The translations under genes and the position numbers were made by a program. From positions 6,944,001-7,008,000 of the forward strand of contig JANVAS020000203.1 in the NCBI GenBank assembly GCA_027563935.2: a stretch of 64,000 bases of DNA, in the 5' to 3' direction. Below, one piece after another: positions 43,395-55,812 of this stretch; position 1 is the first letter of the stretch, and each line of letters starts with the position of its first letter. The notes beneath the pieces were generated by a model, which saw only the letters and a program-made list of their open reading frames with translations, did no database searches and was not told where the DNA came from. The DNA is from Costus lasius (lineage: Eukaryota > Streptophyta > Magnoliopsida > Zingiberales > Costaceae).

Positions 43395-46300
43395 CTAATG
43401 GTTGAGAAATCTCAAACCCATATTATTACAGTGCTTCTCATGCTTCTGCTGCGCCAGAGGCTTGGTAAGCGGGTCAGCCAGATTGTCATCTGTATGAACC
43501 TTGCAGATTTTGATCTCACCACGATCAATGATCTCCCGGATCAAGTGAAACCGTCTCTGTATGTGCTTGGACTTCTGGTGCGACCGTGGTTCCTTTGCTT
43601 GTGCGATTGCTCCAGTGTTATCACAGAAGATAACCAAAGGATCTGCACTCCCAGGAACAACACCAAGTTCCTGAACGAACTTGCGAATCCACACTGCCTC
43701 CTTGGATGCTTCCGAGGCTGCAACATACTCGGCTTCTGTTGTGGAATCAGCAACGATAGACTGTTTGAAACTTTTCCACACCACTGCTCCACCATTCAAG
43801 CTAAAAACATAGCCTGATTGCGATCGAAAATCATCCTGGTCAGATTGGAACGAAGCGTTAGTATATCCTTCAATACTGAGTTCTTCCTGACCTCCATATA
43901 TCAAGAACATATCTTTGGTCCTCCGCAGATATTTTAAAATGTTCTTGACTGCAATCCAGTGTGCCTGACCTGGATTACTTTGGAATCGACTGGTCACGCT
44001 TAACCCGTAAGCGACGTCTGGGCGAGTACATAACATCGCATACATAATGGACCCAATAGCCGAAGCATAAGGCGTATTGTCCATTTCATCTTTCTCAGTC
44101 TGTGTTTGTGGACACTGACTCTTTGAAAGATTCAGACCATGTCTGACTGGAAGATATCCTCTTTTAGAATTCTCTAAATGGAATCTCTCCAGGACTTTAT
44201 TGATGTAAGTACTCTGGCACAGCCCGAGAAGCCTCTTAGATCTATCCCTGTAGATCTTCACACCTAATACATAAGCTGCTTCTCCTAGATCTTTTATCTG
44301 GAAACATTTTCTTAACCATGCTTTAACAGCATGCAGTTCAGGAATATCGTTTCCAATGATTAAGATATCATCGACGTAGAGGACTAGGAAAGTAATCACG
44401 CTCCCACTAAACCTCTTATATACACACGGGTCATCTTCATTCTTGATGAAACCAAACTCACAGATTGATTCATCAAAACGAATATTCCAGCTCCTTGATG
44501 CTTGTTTAAGTCCATAAATGGACTTCTTTAACTTGCATATTTTATGACGATCTGATGGATTAGTGAAACCTTCAGGTTGTGTCATATACACATCCTCATC
44601 CAGTTTTCCATTAAGGAAAGCGGTCTTCACATCCATTTGCCAGATCTCATAATCGTAATATGCTGCTATCGCGAAAAGAATCCGAATAGACTTGAACATG
44701 GCTACAGGAGAGAAAGTTTCATCATAATCTATCCCGTAGATTTGTTTGAAACCTTTCGCAACTAGCCTGCCTTTATAGGTAATCACGTTACCATCCATGT
44801 CAATCTTCTTCTTGAAGATCCATTTACAGCCTATAGGGATTACTCCCGGAGGCGGATCAACCAAATCCCAGACTTGGTTATCTGACATGGAGTCCATCTC
44901 GGCTCGCATAGCTTCAAGCCATCTAGCTGACTCCGGTCCACTGACCGCATCCGCATAAGTGAGGGGTTCATCATTATCAATGATGTAGACTCCGTCATAG
45001 CGCTCAGGCTGTCGACGGATCCTTCCCGATCTTCGCGGTTCCCGTGATATCTGAGCCTCAGGTTGTTCAATAACCTGCTCAACTGGCTCATGCTCATCCA
45101 ACTGTGCTTGACTACTTTGTCCTTCCTCTGGACTCTCATCCAGCTTTATTTCTCTCCCACTGGCTTCTTGCAGAAGAAACTCCTTCTCAAGAAAAATAGC
45201 CGTCCGAGCAACAAATACTTTGTTCTCTTTGGGATCGTAGAAATAATAACCCTTAGTTTCCTTAGGGTAACCGACAAAGATACATCTCTCAGATCTGCTC
45301 TCTAGTTTCCCAGAGGCGAGCTTTTTGACATAAGCCTCGCAACCCCAGATCTTGATAAATGTCAAGCTCGGCTATTTCCCATACCATAACTCATATGGAG
45401 TCTTAGAAACTGCCTTGGATGGCACTCGGTTTAGTACCTTTGCAGCTGTTTCCAGTGCAAATCCCCAAAAGGAGTAAGGTAGAGTAGCCTGACTCATCAT
45501 AGAACGAACCATATCCAGTAAGGTTCTGTTCCTCCTCTCGGACACACCATTCCATTGCGGTGTTCCTGGTGGAGTGAGCTGTGAGATAATCCCACACTCC
45601 TTGAGATAGTCAGTAAACTCTCGACTTAGGTATTCTCCACCTCGATCAGAACGAAGTGCCTTGATATTACGGCCTAGCTGATTCTGTACTTCATTTTTGA
45701 ACTCTTTGAACTTGTCAAAAGATTCACTCTTATGTCTCATCAGATAGACATACCCATATCTACTGAAATCATCAGTAAAGGTAATGAAGTATGAATAGCC
45801 ACCTCTGGCATGTTTACTAAATGGCCCACACACATCACTGTGTATCAGGTCAAGTAAACCTGAAGCCCTTTGACCTTTGTTAGGAAAAGGAGACTTCGTC
45901 ATTTTACCCATTAAACAAGCTTTGCATGTATCAATCTCCTCATAGGAGAATGATCCCAGCAGTCCATGATCATGCAACCGCTTAATGCGTTTCTTGTTAA
46001 TATGGCCTAAACGACTATGCCATAGCAAGGTGCTGTCATCAGCATACTTGGCTTTCTTATTATCAATGTTTTGTATAGAACATTCCATGTCCAACATGAA
46101 TAACCCGTTGTTAATTGATCCAGTAGCATAAACAATATTATCACATGATAGAACACACTTTGAAATATTGCATTCAAAGGAAAATCCTTTCCTGACAAGA
46201 GCAGGAATAGAGATAATATTCTTCGTTATGCTAGGTACAAAATAACAATTGTCTAGTTCCAATACAAGTCCAGATGGTAATGAGATGTAATAAACTCCTA

Positions 46301-47279
46301 CAGCAACAGCAGCAACCCGTGCCCCGTTTCCAACTCGTAGGTCCACCTCATGCTGTCCCACCTGTCTTCTTCTCTTGAGTTCCTGTACATTTGAACAAAT
46401 GTGAACTCCACATGCAGTGTCCAACACCCATGAAATAGAAGAAGAATATATCATGACCTCAGTCACAAATATACCTGAGCCAAAAGCGATGCTTCCCTTC
46501 TTGTCTCCTTGGAGCGCTTTACAGTCCTTTTTCCAGTGACCCAGCTGGCCACAATGGAAACATCTGTTGTCCTTCGACCGCTTGACCTTTTGTTTCAGAG
46601 CCTTGCTGTAGTTCTTGACAGGGGCTTTGCCCTTCTTCCCCTTCTTTTTATTCCTGGAAGGGAACATCAAGACAGAGGTTGAAGGCTTTCCCTTCAGAGT
46701 CTCCTCCGTAGTCAAGAGCATATTCAGCAACTCTGCCGGAGTACAGTCAATCTTGTTCATATTAAAGTTAATAATGAACGGATCGAAAGAGGCCGGGAGA
46801 GACTGCAGAATAATGTCTACAGCAAGCTCCTGATTGATGGTATGCCCCAGTTTCTCTAGAGCCTCTTTGTGCCCAATCATCTTGAGCACATGAGCTCCCA
46901 CTGGACTCCCTTCAGCCAGTTTGCTCTGAAAGAAAAGCTTGGTCAGATTATAGCGTTCAGTCCTCGCCTGTGCAGCATATAGCATCTTGAGGTTTGCTAT
47001 GATTTCCATAGCAGACATATCCTCATGCTGACACTGCAGCGGTGGCGTCATAGACGCTAGCATCAGGCAAGCGACATCAATGCTATCATTGATATGCTTT
47101 TCATAGGCTTCGCGAACCGCCCTTGCGGCGTTCGCTGCGGGTTGAGGCGGTATAGCCGTCTCGAGGACATACAGTTTCCTCTCTGCCTTAAGAACAATCT
47201 TAAGGTGTCCGTACCAGTCTGAGAAGTTTGGCCCAGCAAACTTCTCCCTTTCCAGTAGGGATCGCACATTGAAGCTCAT
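43395..47279 (-). pseudogene. C4 gag-pol with one nonsense codon
   Basis: Starts ATG AGC TTC at 47279, as in C3. Codons 1-635 cover GAG, zinc knuckle CFHCGQLGHWKKDC, protease WVLDTACG and the integrase core through D-D-E. TAG at 45372-45374 replaces the Gln codon (CAG) that C1 and C3 have after YGK. The same frame then stays open to 43395, covering the integrase end, RT (YVDD) and RNase H (EAEYVAAS). No frameshift is seen. A truncated gag-protease-integrase core protein could be made; RT would need stop readthrough. Proteins from C3 could act in trans. Confidence 0.93.
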
Positions 47280-47582
47280 GGTGTTCGTTGCTGCAGGAAT
47301 CTACAACAATGCAAGAACAGCAAGGTCAGTATCAATGTTTAGAATCAATCCAGGACTTAAGAATGATTCTTTTCTCACTATTTTAACTGACTGAAAAATC
47401 CAGTAAAACAGTCCGAAAGAGTAACACTCTTTTAGTGAGATGGGATCCAGATTTCATACTTGGTCTCCGCGTCCCGCTCAGGCGAGATAAGATGCACAGA
47501 GAGTACAAGCACTAATTTCTGGTAGGCAGTCCCTGCCAATCGCCAACCCGTGCGATTCCCCTTCATCTGGGCAATCCAGCAC

Positions 47583-47612
47583 ACTGTGCCAACTGAGTTG
47601 GTACAACACAGT
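47583..47612 (-). promoter_or_regulatory. Leader hairpin B of C4
   Basis: Element strand ACTGTG / TTGTA / CCAAC / TCA / GTTGG / CACAGT. Confidence 0.65.
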
Positions 47613-47794
47613 CTCTGATCCCACAGATGGCTGCCTCCATATAGCTACCATATGCGCCACATATGTAGCCTACATGGTCAAGCTGACCCGACCTACTCCC
47701 TGGACCACCACGTGCTATGCTGAGCAACGAGAAGCGATAAATCCCTTCTCTGTAGCACGCAGGTGAAATCACACACTGTCTGAAGATAGATGGA

Positions 47795-47820
47795 CGTGCC
47801 CACTGAGTGGGTACAACACG
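47795..47820 (-). promoter_or_regulatory. Leader hairpin A of C4
   Basis: Element strand CGTG / TTGTA / CCCAC / TCA / GTGGG / CACG. Confidence 0.65.
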
Positions 47821-49110
47821 GCTCCAACGATAGTCAGAACAGTGAGGTTTCGCGTCAGAAGGCTATCGAGCTTGATATTTTAGCGTTGGATTTTAACGGT
47901 CTTTTATCTTCTTAACTATCATGCAAACCCTATGGTGATAGCAGAAGATAAATAAATCATGCAATTCTAATTATTTAAACAATAAAAGAAAGCATGATGA
48001 TCTTATGTGGTAAAAGCCCATTAACCCTAAGTAAGACCTTAATTTTATCTTAAGTCTTCACTTGAGCTCTCCATGGGTCTTTTGCATCTCATCTGGCCCA
48101 GACCAGGGCGCAAGCGCCCTCTGCAGCTCAGGTGCGCCCACCAGGCAGATGCGCCTGTCATAGGGTCGAACCCTAGACCTCCCACCTGGTCAAGCCACTG
48201 CTGCATGCGCCAATGCCATGTGTGCTCTGTGCCCTTGTCTGATTAAATTATAATGTAATCTATCTAGACAAGATTGACTCACAGGTCAATTACATTTTAT
48301 AAATCAATTAAAAAGTGATTCGCAGATCACAATAAAAATTAATTTACTAGTTTAATCCAGGCTCGCAGGCCCCAGCACAGCACACATTAAAAGGGCAACC
48401 CACATAAGATGAAATAAACATATATCATGGCATCCAATCAACATGTGATCCATTAACAAGAAAATAAAATGTTTGAAAACCCATTGGCATCAATTTTAAT
48501 TTTCTTATGTGCCCTACAACCTTACAACGGTCCATTGATAGGGATCCACTCATCATGTCTAGTCAGATCCACTGCCCTTGCATGCACCAAGTCCTAACTG
48601 ACTTGAGTTGACCTAATGGTCAACCATGCATGCGCCAAGGGCTGAACAACCCTCATGAGTTCTGGCAAGCGGGTGTGACCCCGGGCCTAACTCATGTGCG
48701 TTCACTGGTTGTCTCAACCAGACCTCGCTACACGCCCTTGATGCAGTCGACCTATAGCCACCTCATGCTTGCGCATAGGTGCCATCTGGTCGACCCATCT
48801 AGGCTGTCAGATGGTCTGATCAGACTATTTGGATCCTACCTAGAGGATGACTTCAACCCCATCAACCCGTCTAAGGGTTTATAGTAGACGCATTAGATCT
48901 AAAGTAGGGGCGCGCAAGTTAAGTTTTGAAAAACATCTAACATGCGCAACGATACATCATACATGCGCAAAGGAGTAAACAAAAACATACATCATGTATT
49001 TTCATTATTTAACATGTAGATGCGCAAGATGCTTCCTACTAGATCTACTTATCAAACACAAACAAGGATCACAAATCATCAAGCAATCATATGATTCTAC
49101 AAGAACCAGC

Positions 49111-49122
49111 GCTCTGATACCA
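49111..49122 (-). promoter_or_regulatory. Primer-binding site of C4
   Basis: Plus strand GCTCTGATACCA: initiator tRNA-Met type, two bases from the LTR. Confidence 0.88.
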
Positions 49123-49124
49123 AT

Positions 49125-50808
49125 TGAAGAGTCCCCTTCAAGGGGGAGCGAAACCCTATGGTGGCGCAAGACAATTCTTTTTGGCAGCGGAAACTAGGGT
49201 TTCAAAGATAAGATCGCATGTAGTTCATATGATCAACTTGTAACAATGGAATAGATCATAAGGGATCATACCAACGCCATTGGATTGGATGGTGTCTTGG
49301 AAGCAAAGACGCAATTGCTCCTTCTCCGAAGATGACGCACACAACGAATGAAGATGGCTTCTCCTTGTCGTCTTTGTGCTAGCAAAGCTTCAAGGGGTCC
49401 TTTGTGTTAAGGAAGATGGAGATGCGAGAGTGATGTTCACCTTGGCCGAAATCTTCTCAACTCTCTCGTCAAGACAAGCCACACACGAGAGCGCAATGAG
49501 AGAGGCAAGCGTTGAAGCGTTTTGGCGTTGAAGGGAACATGCGCTTATGACTTTCCAAAAATAGGAAAGACATGAAGCCATGCGCCCATGATGTCAAAAC
49601 TGATCAAAAACGCCTCAAGCGTTGAACCATGCGTTCACTCTCTTGAACCGGTTCAATGCAATTGCATTTGGTCCAAAGACCAAATCAAACCAGCCCAAGC
49701 CATTTGGTCTAGATCATCTTAAACCCTAAGGCTCCAGATCTAACCGTTCATCTCCTGATGCTCTTGATCTCACTGATCCAGCATCAATTCTCTCGATCGA
49801 AGCTTACCGATCTCAAGCCCTAATCAATCAAACATGATCAGACCAGATCTCACTTACAATCAGAGTTTAAACTCCTTTAAACTGAACCCAAACAATTCAG
49901 TCCACACGATCTGACTTAAGTAAGCCATATCATCCAATTGTGCGACCCTAAGGGTTTCCTTTAAATGTCGGTAACGATAACTTACGTTATCACGATCAGT
50001 GAGGGGTATCTAGCAACACATCACTGTCTCCCGATATAAAGGAAAGAGTCTTTCAAGACTACACCCAAACCACAGCACAAGTGTGAATCCACTTCACTAG
50101 GCATACATGTTTCCTTTGCCACTGGATGTTCTTATTGGACAAGCATGTCAAGCCTGTAGCTCCAATATGATGAGCATGATTAGATCAGATGAACATAGTC
50201 ACCTGGGTATGGCCATACACTTTCTCAATCATCTCATCCAGGGGGCCCCTTTAGAACACCACACTCCAATCAAGGAGACGGCAATCCTATATCTATCACT
50301 AGTGTCCTAACCTGACTTATGATCATTATCCAAGATAGTCAATAACCATTATGTTTTAAATGATATTAAACTACCTCAAAACAATGACAATCATCATTTA
50401 GAAACACAAGTGATCTCAAGTCAGAGGATATGTGCCACTTGTTGCAAACAAGGATTATTCACATTGTGACAAGCAATTGAATATCCTAGTAGGGTCTGTC
50501 CAGTACATCCAATGTACCCATGAGTCTACATCTTATTCCATGCTCGAAGCATCCTATAAGATTAGATCACATATTAGTCTCAATCATATCAAGGCTGTCT
50601 CATGTTCACCAAGATATCTCGACTAAGGACTTTATAGCATGTCAGCCTAGCTGAACAGCATTGAGACATCATTCAGAAGTACACTTGTTGCAGCAGACAA
50701 TGTAACAACCTGAATAACAACCATTGCCTTTATAAACATAAAAGTTTATACATGATACTGATACAATCCCAAGGCCTCAAACATTAGCCTTAAGGGCATA
50801 CCCCAACA
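49125..50808 (-). repeat. 5' LTR of C4
   Basis: 1684 bp, with about 7 substitutions against 41691-43374; followed by TSD GTTGT. Confidence 0.96.
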
Positions 50809-50813
50809 GTTGT

Positions 50814-51446
50814 GTACTATACTAGACATGGCTTATGCTTGGAGCATAACTAGCCGATACCAATCCAATCCAGGTCTGCAGCACTAGGTGGCTGTAAAGA
50901 ACATTCCATGTTTCTGAGAGGAACTAAGGAGTGGTTCTTGGTCTAAGGGGACAAGAAGAGCTCGGTGTTCAGGGCTACATTGAGGCATCGTTCCAGTCTG
51001 ACCCTTATGACTTCAGATCGCAGACAGGCTATGCGTTCATATTAAGTGGAGGTGCTATGAGCTGAGAGAGCTCTAAGCAGTCCATTATAGCTGATTCTAT
51101 GACCGAGGCTGAGTATGTAGTTGCTTTTGAGGCAGCTAAAGAAGTCGTTTGGATTCGGAAGTTCATTTATGAACTTTAGGTGGTTCCAACTATTGTGGAT
51201 CTGATTGAGTGCTATTGTGACAACAATAAAGTGATGGCACAGGCAGAGGAACCATGGTCTCATCAAAAATCCAAACACATACTTAAGAGATTTCACCTGA
51301 TCTTGGAGATCATTGACAGAGGTGATGTCAAGATTAGTAGAGTTGTCACAGACATCAATCAGGTAGACCCACTGACCAAGGCTTTGGCACAGCAGAAGCG
51401 TGATGGTCATACGAGGGACATGGGGTTGAGATTTCTCAACAACTAA
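50814..51446 (+). pseudogene. C2 pol, second part (RNase H)
   Basis: Resumes C2 after C4: SITSRYQSNPG region, then RNase H with frame changes and stops (for example TAG in place of a Trp near 50887). The last open stretch, 51180-51446, encodes the RNase H C-terminus and tail (SHQKSKHILKRFHLI, VDPLTKALAQQK, GLRFLNN), matching the end of C3. Non-functional. Confidence 0.85.
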
Positions 51447-51450
51447 GTCT

Positions 51451-51467
51451 AAGTGCAAGTGGGAGAT
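51451..51467 (+). promoter_or_regulatory. Polypurine tract of C2
   Basis: AAGTGCAAGTGGGAGAT, identical to that of C3 although the families are otherwise well diverged. Confidence 0.8.
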
Positions 51468-53431
51468 TGTTGGTGTTTATGCCCTTAGACCCGTTGTTGG
51501 TCTATGATGTACTACTTGATATTGATATTGAATATATCATTCTGGCATTGTCGTTATTATGCTATGTTTACATCTGCGATTATGTACATGGATAATAATG
51601 TCCCTAGAGACAGATTGTATCTGTGCTCAAACGGTGTGTCCCCAGTCGAGTACCTGAGTGGATAAGGGACAGCTTTGGTATATCTGAGACTGGTATATGA
51701 GCTGGTTGGGCATGGGGTGCTGATGCAGGCATATGGGTATATCAGTGGTGGATATATTGGACCGACCCACTGTGAGGCATTAACTTGGTGTCATGAGTTA
51801 GCCTCACAGGTGACAAGAGATGCATTGATCCCTTGACTTGAGGTCATTAGCTCTTCTATATGGTTAGGGGTATGCTTTGATACAACCTAACGCCTTGCCG
51901 TAGCAAGGAGGTCATAACGGTTGTCATTGGGTATGTCACGACCCATACGAGAAGATCAATGGACAGACAAAGGATTTGCCCCTTCCTGCGGGAAGCTTGA
52001 TATCCACGGGGCCCCCCCTATGGTTGCATGACTGGAAGTGTATGGCCATACCCAGGTGAAAGCCTGATTTAGTCATGACCATGAGATTGGGTGAAAACAA
52101 AGTGGTGACACAGTTTGTCCAATCGGATATCAGTTTAGAAAATAGACTATAATGCATCGGTATCTTGTTGCGATGATGGGGATGTCGATGTTGATATCCA
52201 TTCCAAAGACTTGGGTAGTAGCGATACATTGCTAGGTGCCACTCACTGCTTGTGATGACCTGAGTTCATCACTGCCAACGTCAGAGGAGCCTGCAGGGTT
52301 GCACAACTTGAAACTCGGGTTCTCGTATTGATCAGATGGCCTATTGATTGAGTTATTGGATAACTCAGATCTATTTGGGAGAATTCATCAGCGCCATTGT
52401 GCCTAATGAGATGGAAGGGACTTATTGGAGCTAACTTCATTTTTGGGCCAGATGGGCCAAATGGGTACAATAGGCCAATTGGGCCAAATGGGCCAAATGA
52501 AGTCTAAGCTTGGAGCATGGACCAATGGGCCTCCAAGCCCAATGGGCATGAAGCCTAGTTGGGGTGTGAGGCCTAATGGGCCTTGAGGCCCAATAATGGG
52601 CCATGACAATAAGTAGCCTAGCCCAGACATCATGGTGAATTAAATACTATATTTAATTCTAGTAATTAAATTCTATATTTAATGCTGTAATTAATTCTTT
52701 ATTTAATTCTATAATTAATTTTGAGATTAATGATGAATTTAATTCTAAATTTAATTCCGAATTTAATTCTGAATTTGAAGAGTCATGCTATTAATGACCA
52801 TTATGAAACTTTAATTCAAAGTTTTAATGAGACATTATGAGACTTTAATTCAGAGTTTAGTTCTATAATTAATTCTGAATTTAATTCTATTATTAATGAT
52901 GAATTAATTCAGAGATTAATTATGAATTTATTGCCAAATTCCAAAGGTCTCTGCGGAATTCCAAGGGTCACCATGTTTTCTATAGAAGAACAGGGGGAGA
53001 GGAGTTGGCGCCCACTTGGTCTTTTGGAAGAAATTCTCCCAGGCGCCTCCTCTCTTCTTCCCTCTCCTTTGGGCGGCTGCAAGGTTGGACCTTAGCAGCA
53101 TTCTTCCATCCTTCTACTCCTCTTGGCGCATTCAGTGTGGGTGGCGCAAGTTCTTGAGGAAGTCTCCTAGTGGCGTGGATCTTCTTCCCGAGGCTAGCAC
53201 CGGGCGTGGAAGAAGAGAACTCAAGCGTCGGCTGTGTGCAAGACTGTAGAGGGTGAACATTTGGGCGCCTGCATCGCTTCCTTCCTCTTCGCTTCAAGGT
53301 ATCATCTCCTACTCACCGTGTTGATTCCCTCGCATGTCTCGATCTTCTAGGTTTTTCGGACTGGCCTATTTCGGAGTTTGCTTCCGCTGTGCAAGTCTTT
53401 AAAATTTTAAAATCCCCGGGATTTCCCAACA
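51468..53431 (+). repeat. 3' LTR of C2
   Basis: A complete LTR of 1964 bp. It contains the GGGCCCCCC block, the GTATGGCCATAC palindrome (about 52040), repeated GGGCCAAAT units (52444-52500 and on to about 52605) and an AT-rich array (52640-52935). The TATA box of the 5' copy is mutated here (CTATAGAAG near 52980). Confidence 0.93.
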
Positions 53432-54194
53432 CTAGGTGCAAGTGTCAGTTTGATGGCCCTGCCAATCTATAGAAAACTCGACATAGGTGACATGAAGCCA
53501 ACCACTATCACATTGCAATTGGCTGTCTGATCTGTTCGCCGACCTGTTGGAATATTGGAAGATGTTCCCATAAAAGTCAGTCAATTTTTTGTACCTACGG
53601 ATTTTGTAGTGTTGGAAATGGAGGAAGACTTAAGACTACCAATTATTTTGGGAATGCCATTTTTGGCCATTGAAGGCGCCGTTATTGATGTGAAGAGAGG
53701 GAGACTGACTTTGAATATTGGTGAAAATAACATTGATTTTGATCTTTCCTCATCTCTTAAAAACCCTCCTTTGTAGATTCCTGTCTTAATATAGATGTCC
53801 CAGAATTGGAAACAAGAGAGGAAGATTTAAAGACAGAAGTAGATCCACTGGAAGTTTGCTTGATTAGAGTGGATGATGAAGAGGATATTAGGGAAAAGGC
53901 TCAGGGTTATGCAAAAATATTGGAATCAAGCCAGACGGTTGAGCCACAGAAAGCAAAAATTGAGAGACTAATTTTGGTAAAACCTGAACCGGTAAAAACA
54001 AATAAATTAGAACTCAAGGCACTTCCATGAAATTTGAGATACAAGTTCTTGGGGGAAAATTCTACATATCCTGTGATAGTGAGTGCTGATTTGGACAAAA
54101 TACAAACGAAGAGATTACTCGATGAGCTTCGACGGCATAGAAAGGTAATTGGATATTCATTGGATGACATACATAGAATTAATGTTACGTCCAT
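53432..54194 (+). pseudogene. Athila-like gypsy fragment, right part
   Basis: Continues the protease domain after C2: SLMALPIYRKLDIGDMKP-like stretch, VGILEDVPIKV, FVPTDFVVLEMEED, the flap/second motif LPIILGMPFLA and AVIDVKRGRLTL, then an acidic linker and LDELRRHRKVIGYSLDDIH, which in Athila-type elements leads into RT. Stops and frame changes occur (for example TGA near 53528, TAG 53774-53776, TGA near 54028). G2 inserted at 54194; the RT that should follow is not found beyond G2, so the fragment was already truncated. Confidence 0.82.
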
Positions 54195-55812
54195 TGATGT
54201 AGGACGGGGGGGTTCTAAAGCATTCAAACAACGAGTTTTGAAAACTGATTTTATAGCTAGTTTAATAATAAGAGAAAACCGCAATTATACTAACGAGATT
54301 AAGAAACTAATTTTTTTTGTATTTTAAATATAGGAAAAACCCGAGTTACACTAAAGACAGGAATTCAAAACTACACTAGAAAGCTGTAAATGCTGGAAGA
54401 TAAGCTTACAGTGCAGCCCTTGAGAATTGAAGGGCTGTGCTTCCCGATCTTCACCGGTCCAACTCTGATGGAAGGTGTAGGGTGGAGCTTACAAGCAAAC
54501 ACAGATGATCCGTACAGGTCACGGATTTTAATACAAAAACAGATCAAGGGGTGAGGTTAAGCCTCACAAGTTCCCTTGCTAATCCTAACAACTAAAGAGA
54601 AGGAGGGGGAGAAAGAGAAGGAAGGGGAAGGCGCCCCTTCTTTACCCACTCCAAGCGCAAGCTACAAAGTAAATAAACAAGGTTTAGTGTAGAGAAGAGT
54701 TCTAAAATCTAAAGCAAAGGTTGAGGAAGAAACTTAGCCGATTGGGGTGGAAGCTCCTTGAGGCCAAGTGGGGATCTTCTTCTTGCTCCAAACCGAAAGT
54801 GAGGGAAGTCCTTCTTGAGATGGCGCACACAAGCAAGGGAAGAACTTCTTAGAGCCTCGGTGGAAAAGCTAGGAGGAAGAGGAGAACTCGGCTAAAGAAC
54901 TTCAATCACTAACACAAGTATTTAACCTAGGCAACTAATCGACAATATATTTCATCAAGAGGTAATCGAAAATACAAGGGGATGGACATGTTTTTATAGG
55001 TGAGCTGAAGCTAGGGCAGGATAGTAATTATCTTCCTTGCGCCTTCTACAAAAATGGTTGGAATTCGAAATTCAAAATCTTCATGAGGAGGTGGGCGCAA
55101 ATCCTCTTTAAGAGCTTCCTTCTATGGATGATCTTCTCTTGGCATTTCATTAAATGGGCGATGAGAGGGTCTTCATAATGCTTGTTGGCGCATGGATAAG
55201 GATTTCAAATTTCGAATCCTTTCCATGAGAGCTTGAGCGGCAACAAGAGATGGCAACTCAACATAAATGCCTTCATAATTGCTCTCCTTTGATTGTGGAT
55301 CTTGATGGATATTCCCTTTGATTGTGGATCTTGATGGATGAGGGAATTGAATGCATTTCTTGATTGGAGTAGAGGTTGGCGCATGTCATGATGAGGTGGC
55401 TGATTTGATCTCTTGAATATGCGCCCAACAAGGATGGCAAGTGAGTCATGTCATGGCTTGAAGTGAACTTGGACTTTGAAGTCTTCTTTCTTTTTCTGGA
55501 GCTGAACTTGATGAGTGGAGCTTGAGTGACCTTGAGCTGGAACTTGAGCTGCTCCTTTCCTGGTTGACCTGCCAAAATGATCCTAATGCCTATATGCACT
55601 ACTTATGATGCAAGAATACATAAGTTCATGAATTACAATGCACTACCTACTATAAGTGGACTTGCCATAAATGTCTACATGATGCATGTTTTATTGAAAA
55701 GCAAACTACCCTAAATGCCATGCAAGAAATGGAACCCTAAGGAAACCCATATCGATTGGGTACCCTACGGATTCGACCAGATCTCCTCAGAGCAGGGCTA
55801 CTGCCTCCATCA
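54195..55812 (-). repeat. 3' LTR of G2
   Basis: 1618 bp. Element strand begins TGATGGAGGCAG and ends CCGTCCTACATCA. It encodes the last 25 residues of the polyprotein (55737-55812). TATA box CTATAAAAAC (element strand) near 54995-55004. Confidence 0.96.

Larger units (their letters stand above)
47280..49124 (-). other. C4 untranslated leader
   Basis: Leader of 1845 bp homologous to those of C1 and C3, non-coding, with hairpins at 47583-47612 and 47795-47820. Confidence 0.82.
41691..50808 (-). mobile_element. Copia element C4
   Basis: A 9118-bp full-length element of the C1/C3 family, minus orientation, LTRs 1684 bp each, TSD GTTGT at 41686-41690 and 50809-50813, inserted in the C2 RT/RNase H junction. 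LTRs differ at about 7 sites. One nonsense codon splits the otherwise open polyprotein. Confidence 0.97.
35595..53431 (+). mobile_element. Old copia element C2, split by C4
   Basis: LTR starts TGTTGGTGTTTATGCCC at 35595 and 51468; the 3' LTR ends TTCCCAACA at 53431. TSD CTGGG (35590-35594) / CTAGG (53432-53436), one mismatch. The 5' LTR end, PBS and start of the leader are missing. gag-pol has several stops, a gag deletion and a mutated RT site. LTRs differ at many sites (roughly one in twenty by eye). It is related to the C1/C3/C4 family but a separate family. C4 (41691-50808) lies inside. Confidence 0.92.

Noticed and set aside
53555..53776. A stand-alone retroviral-type protease gene of the host
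   Set aside because: It is one piece of the Athila-like pol fragment, continuous with 35092-35594 once C2 is removed, and has stops.
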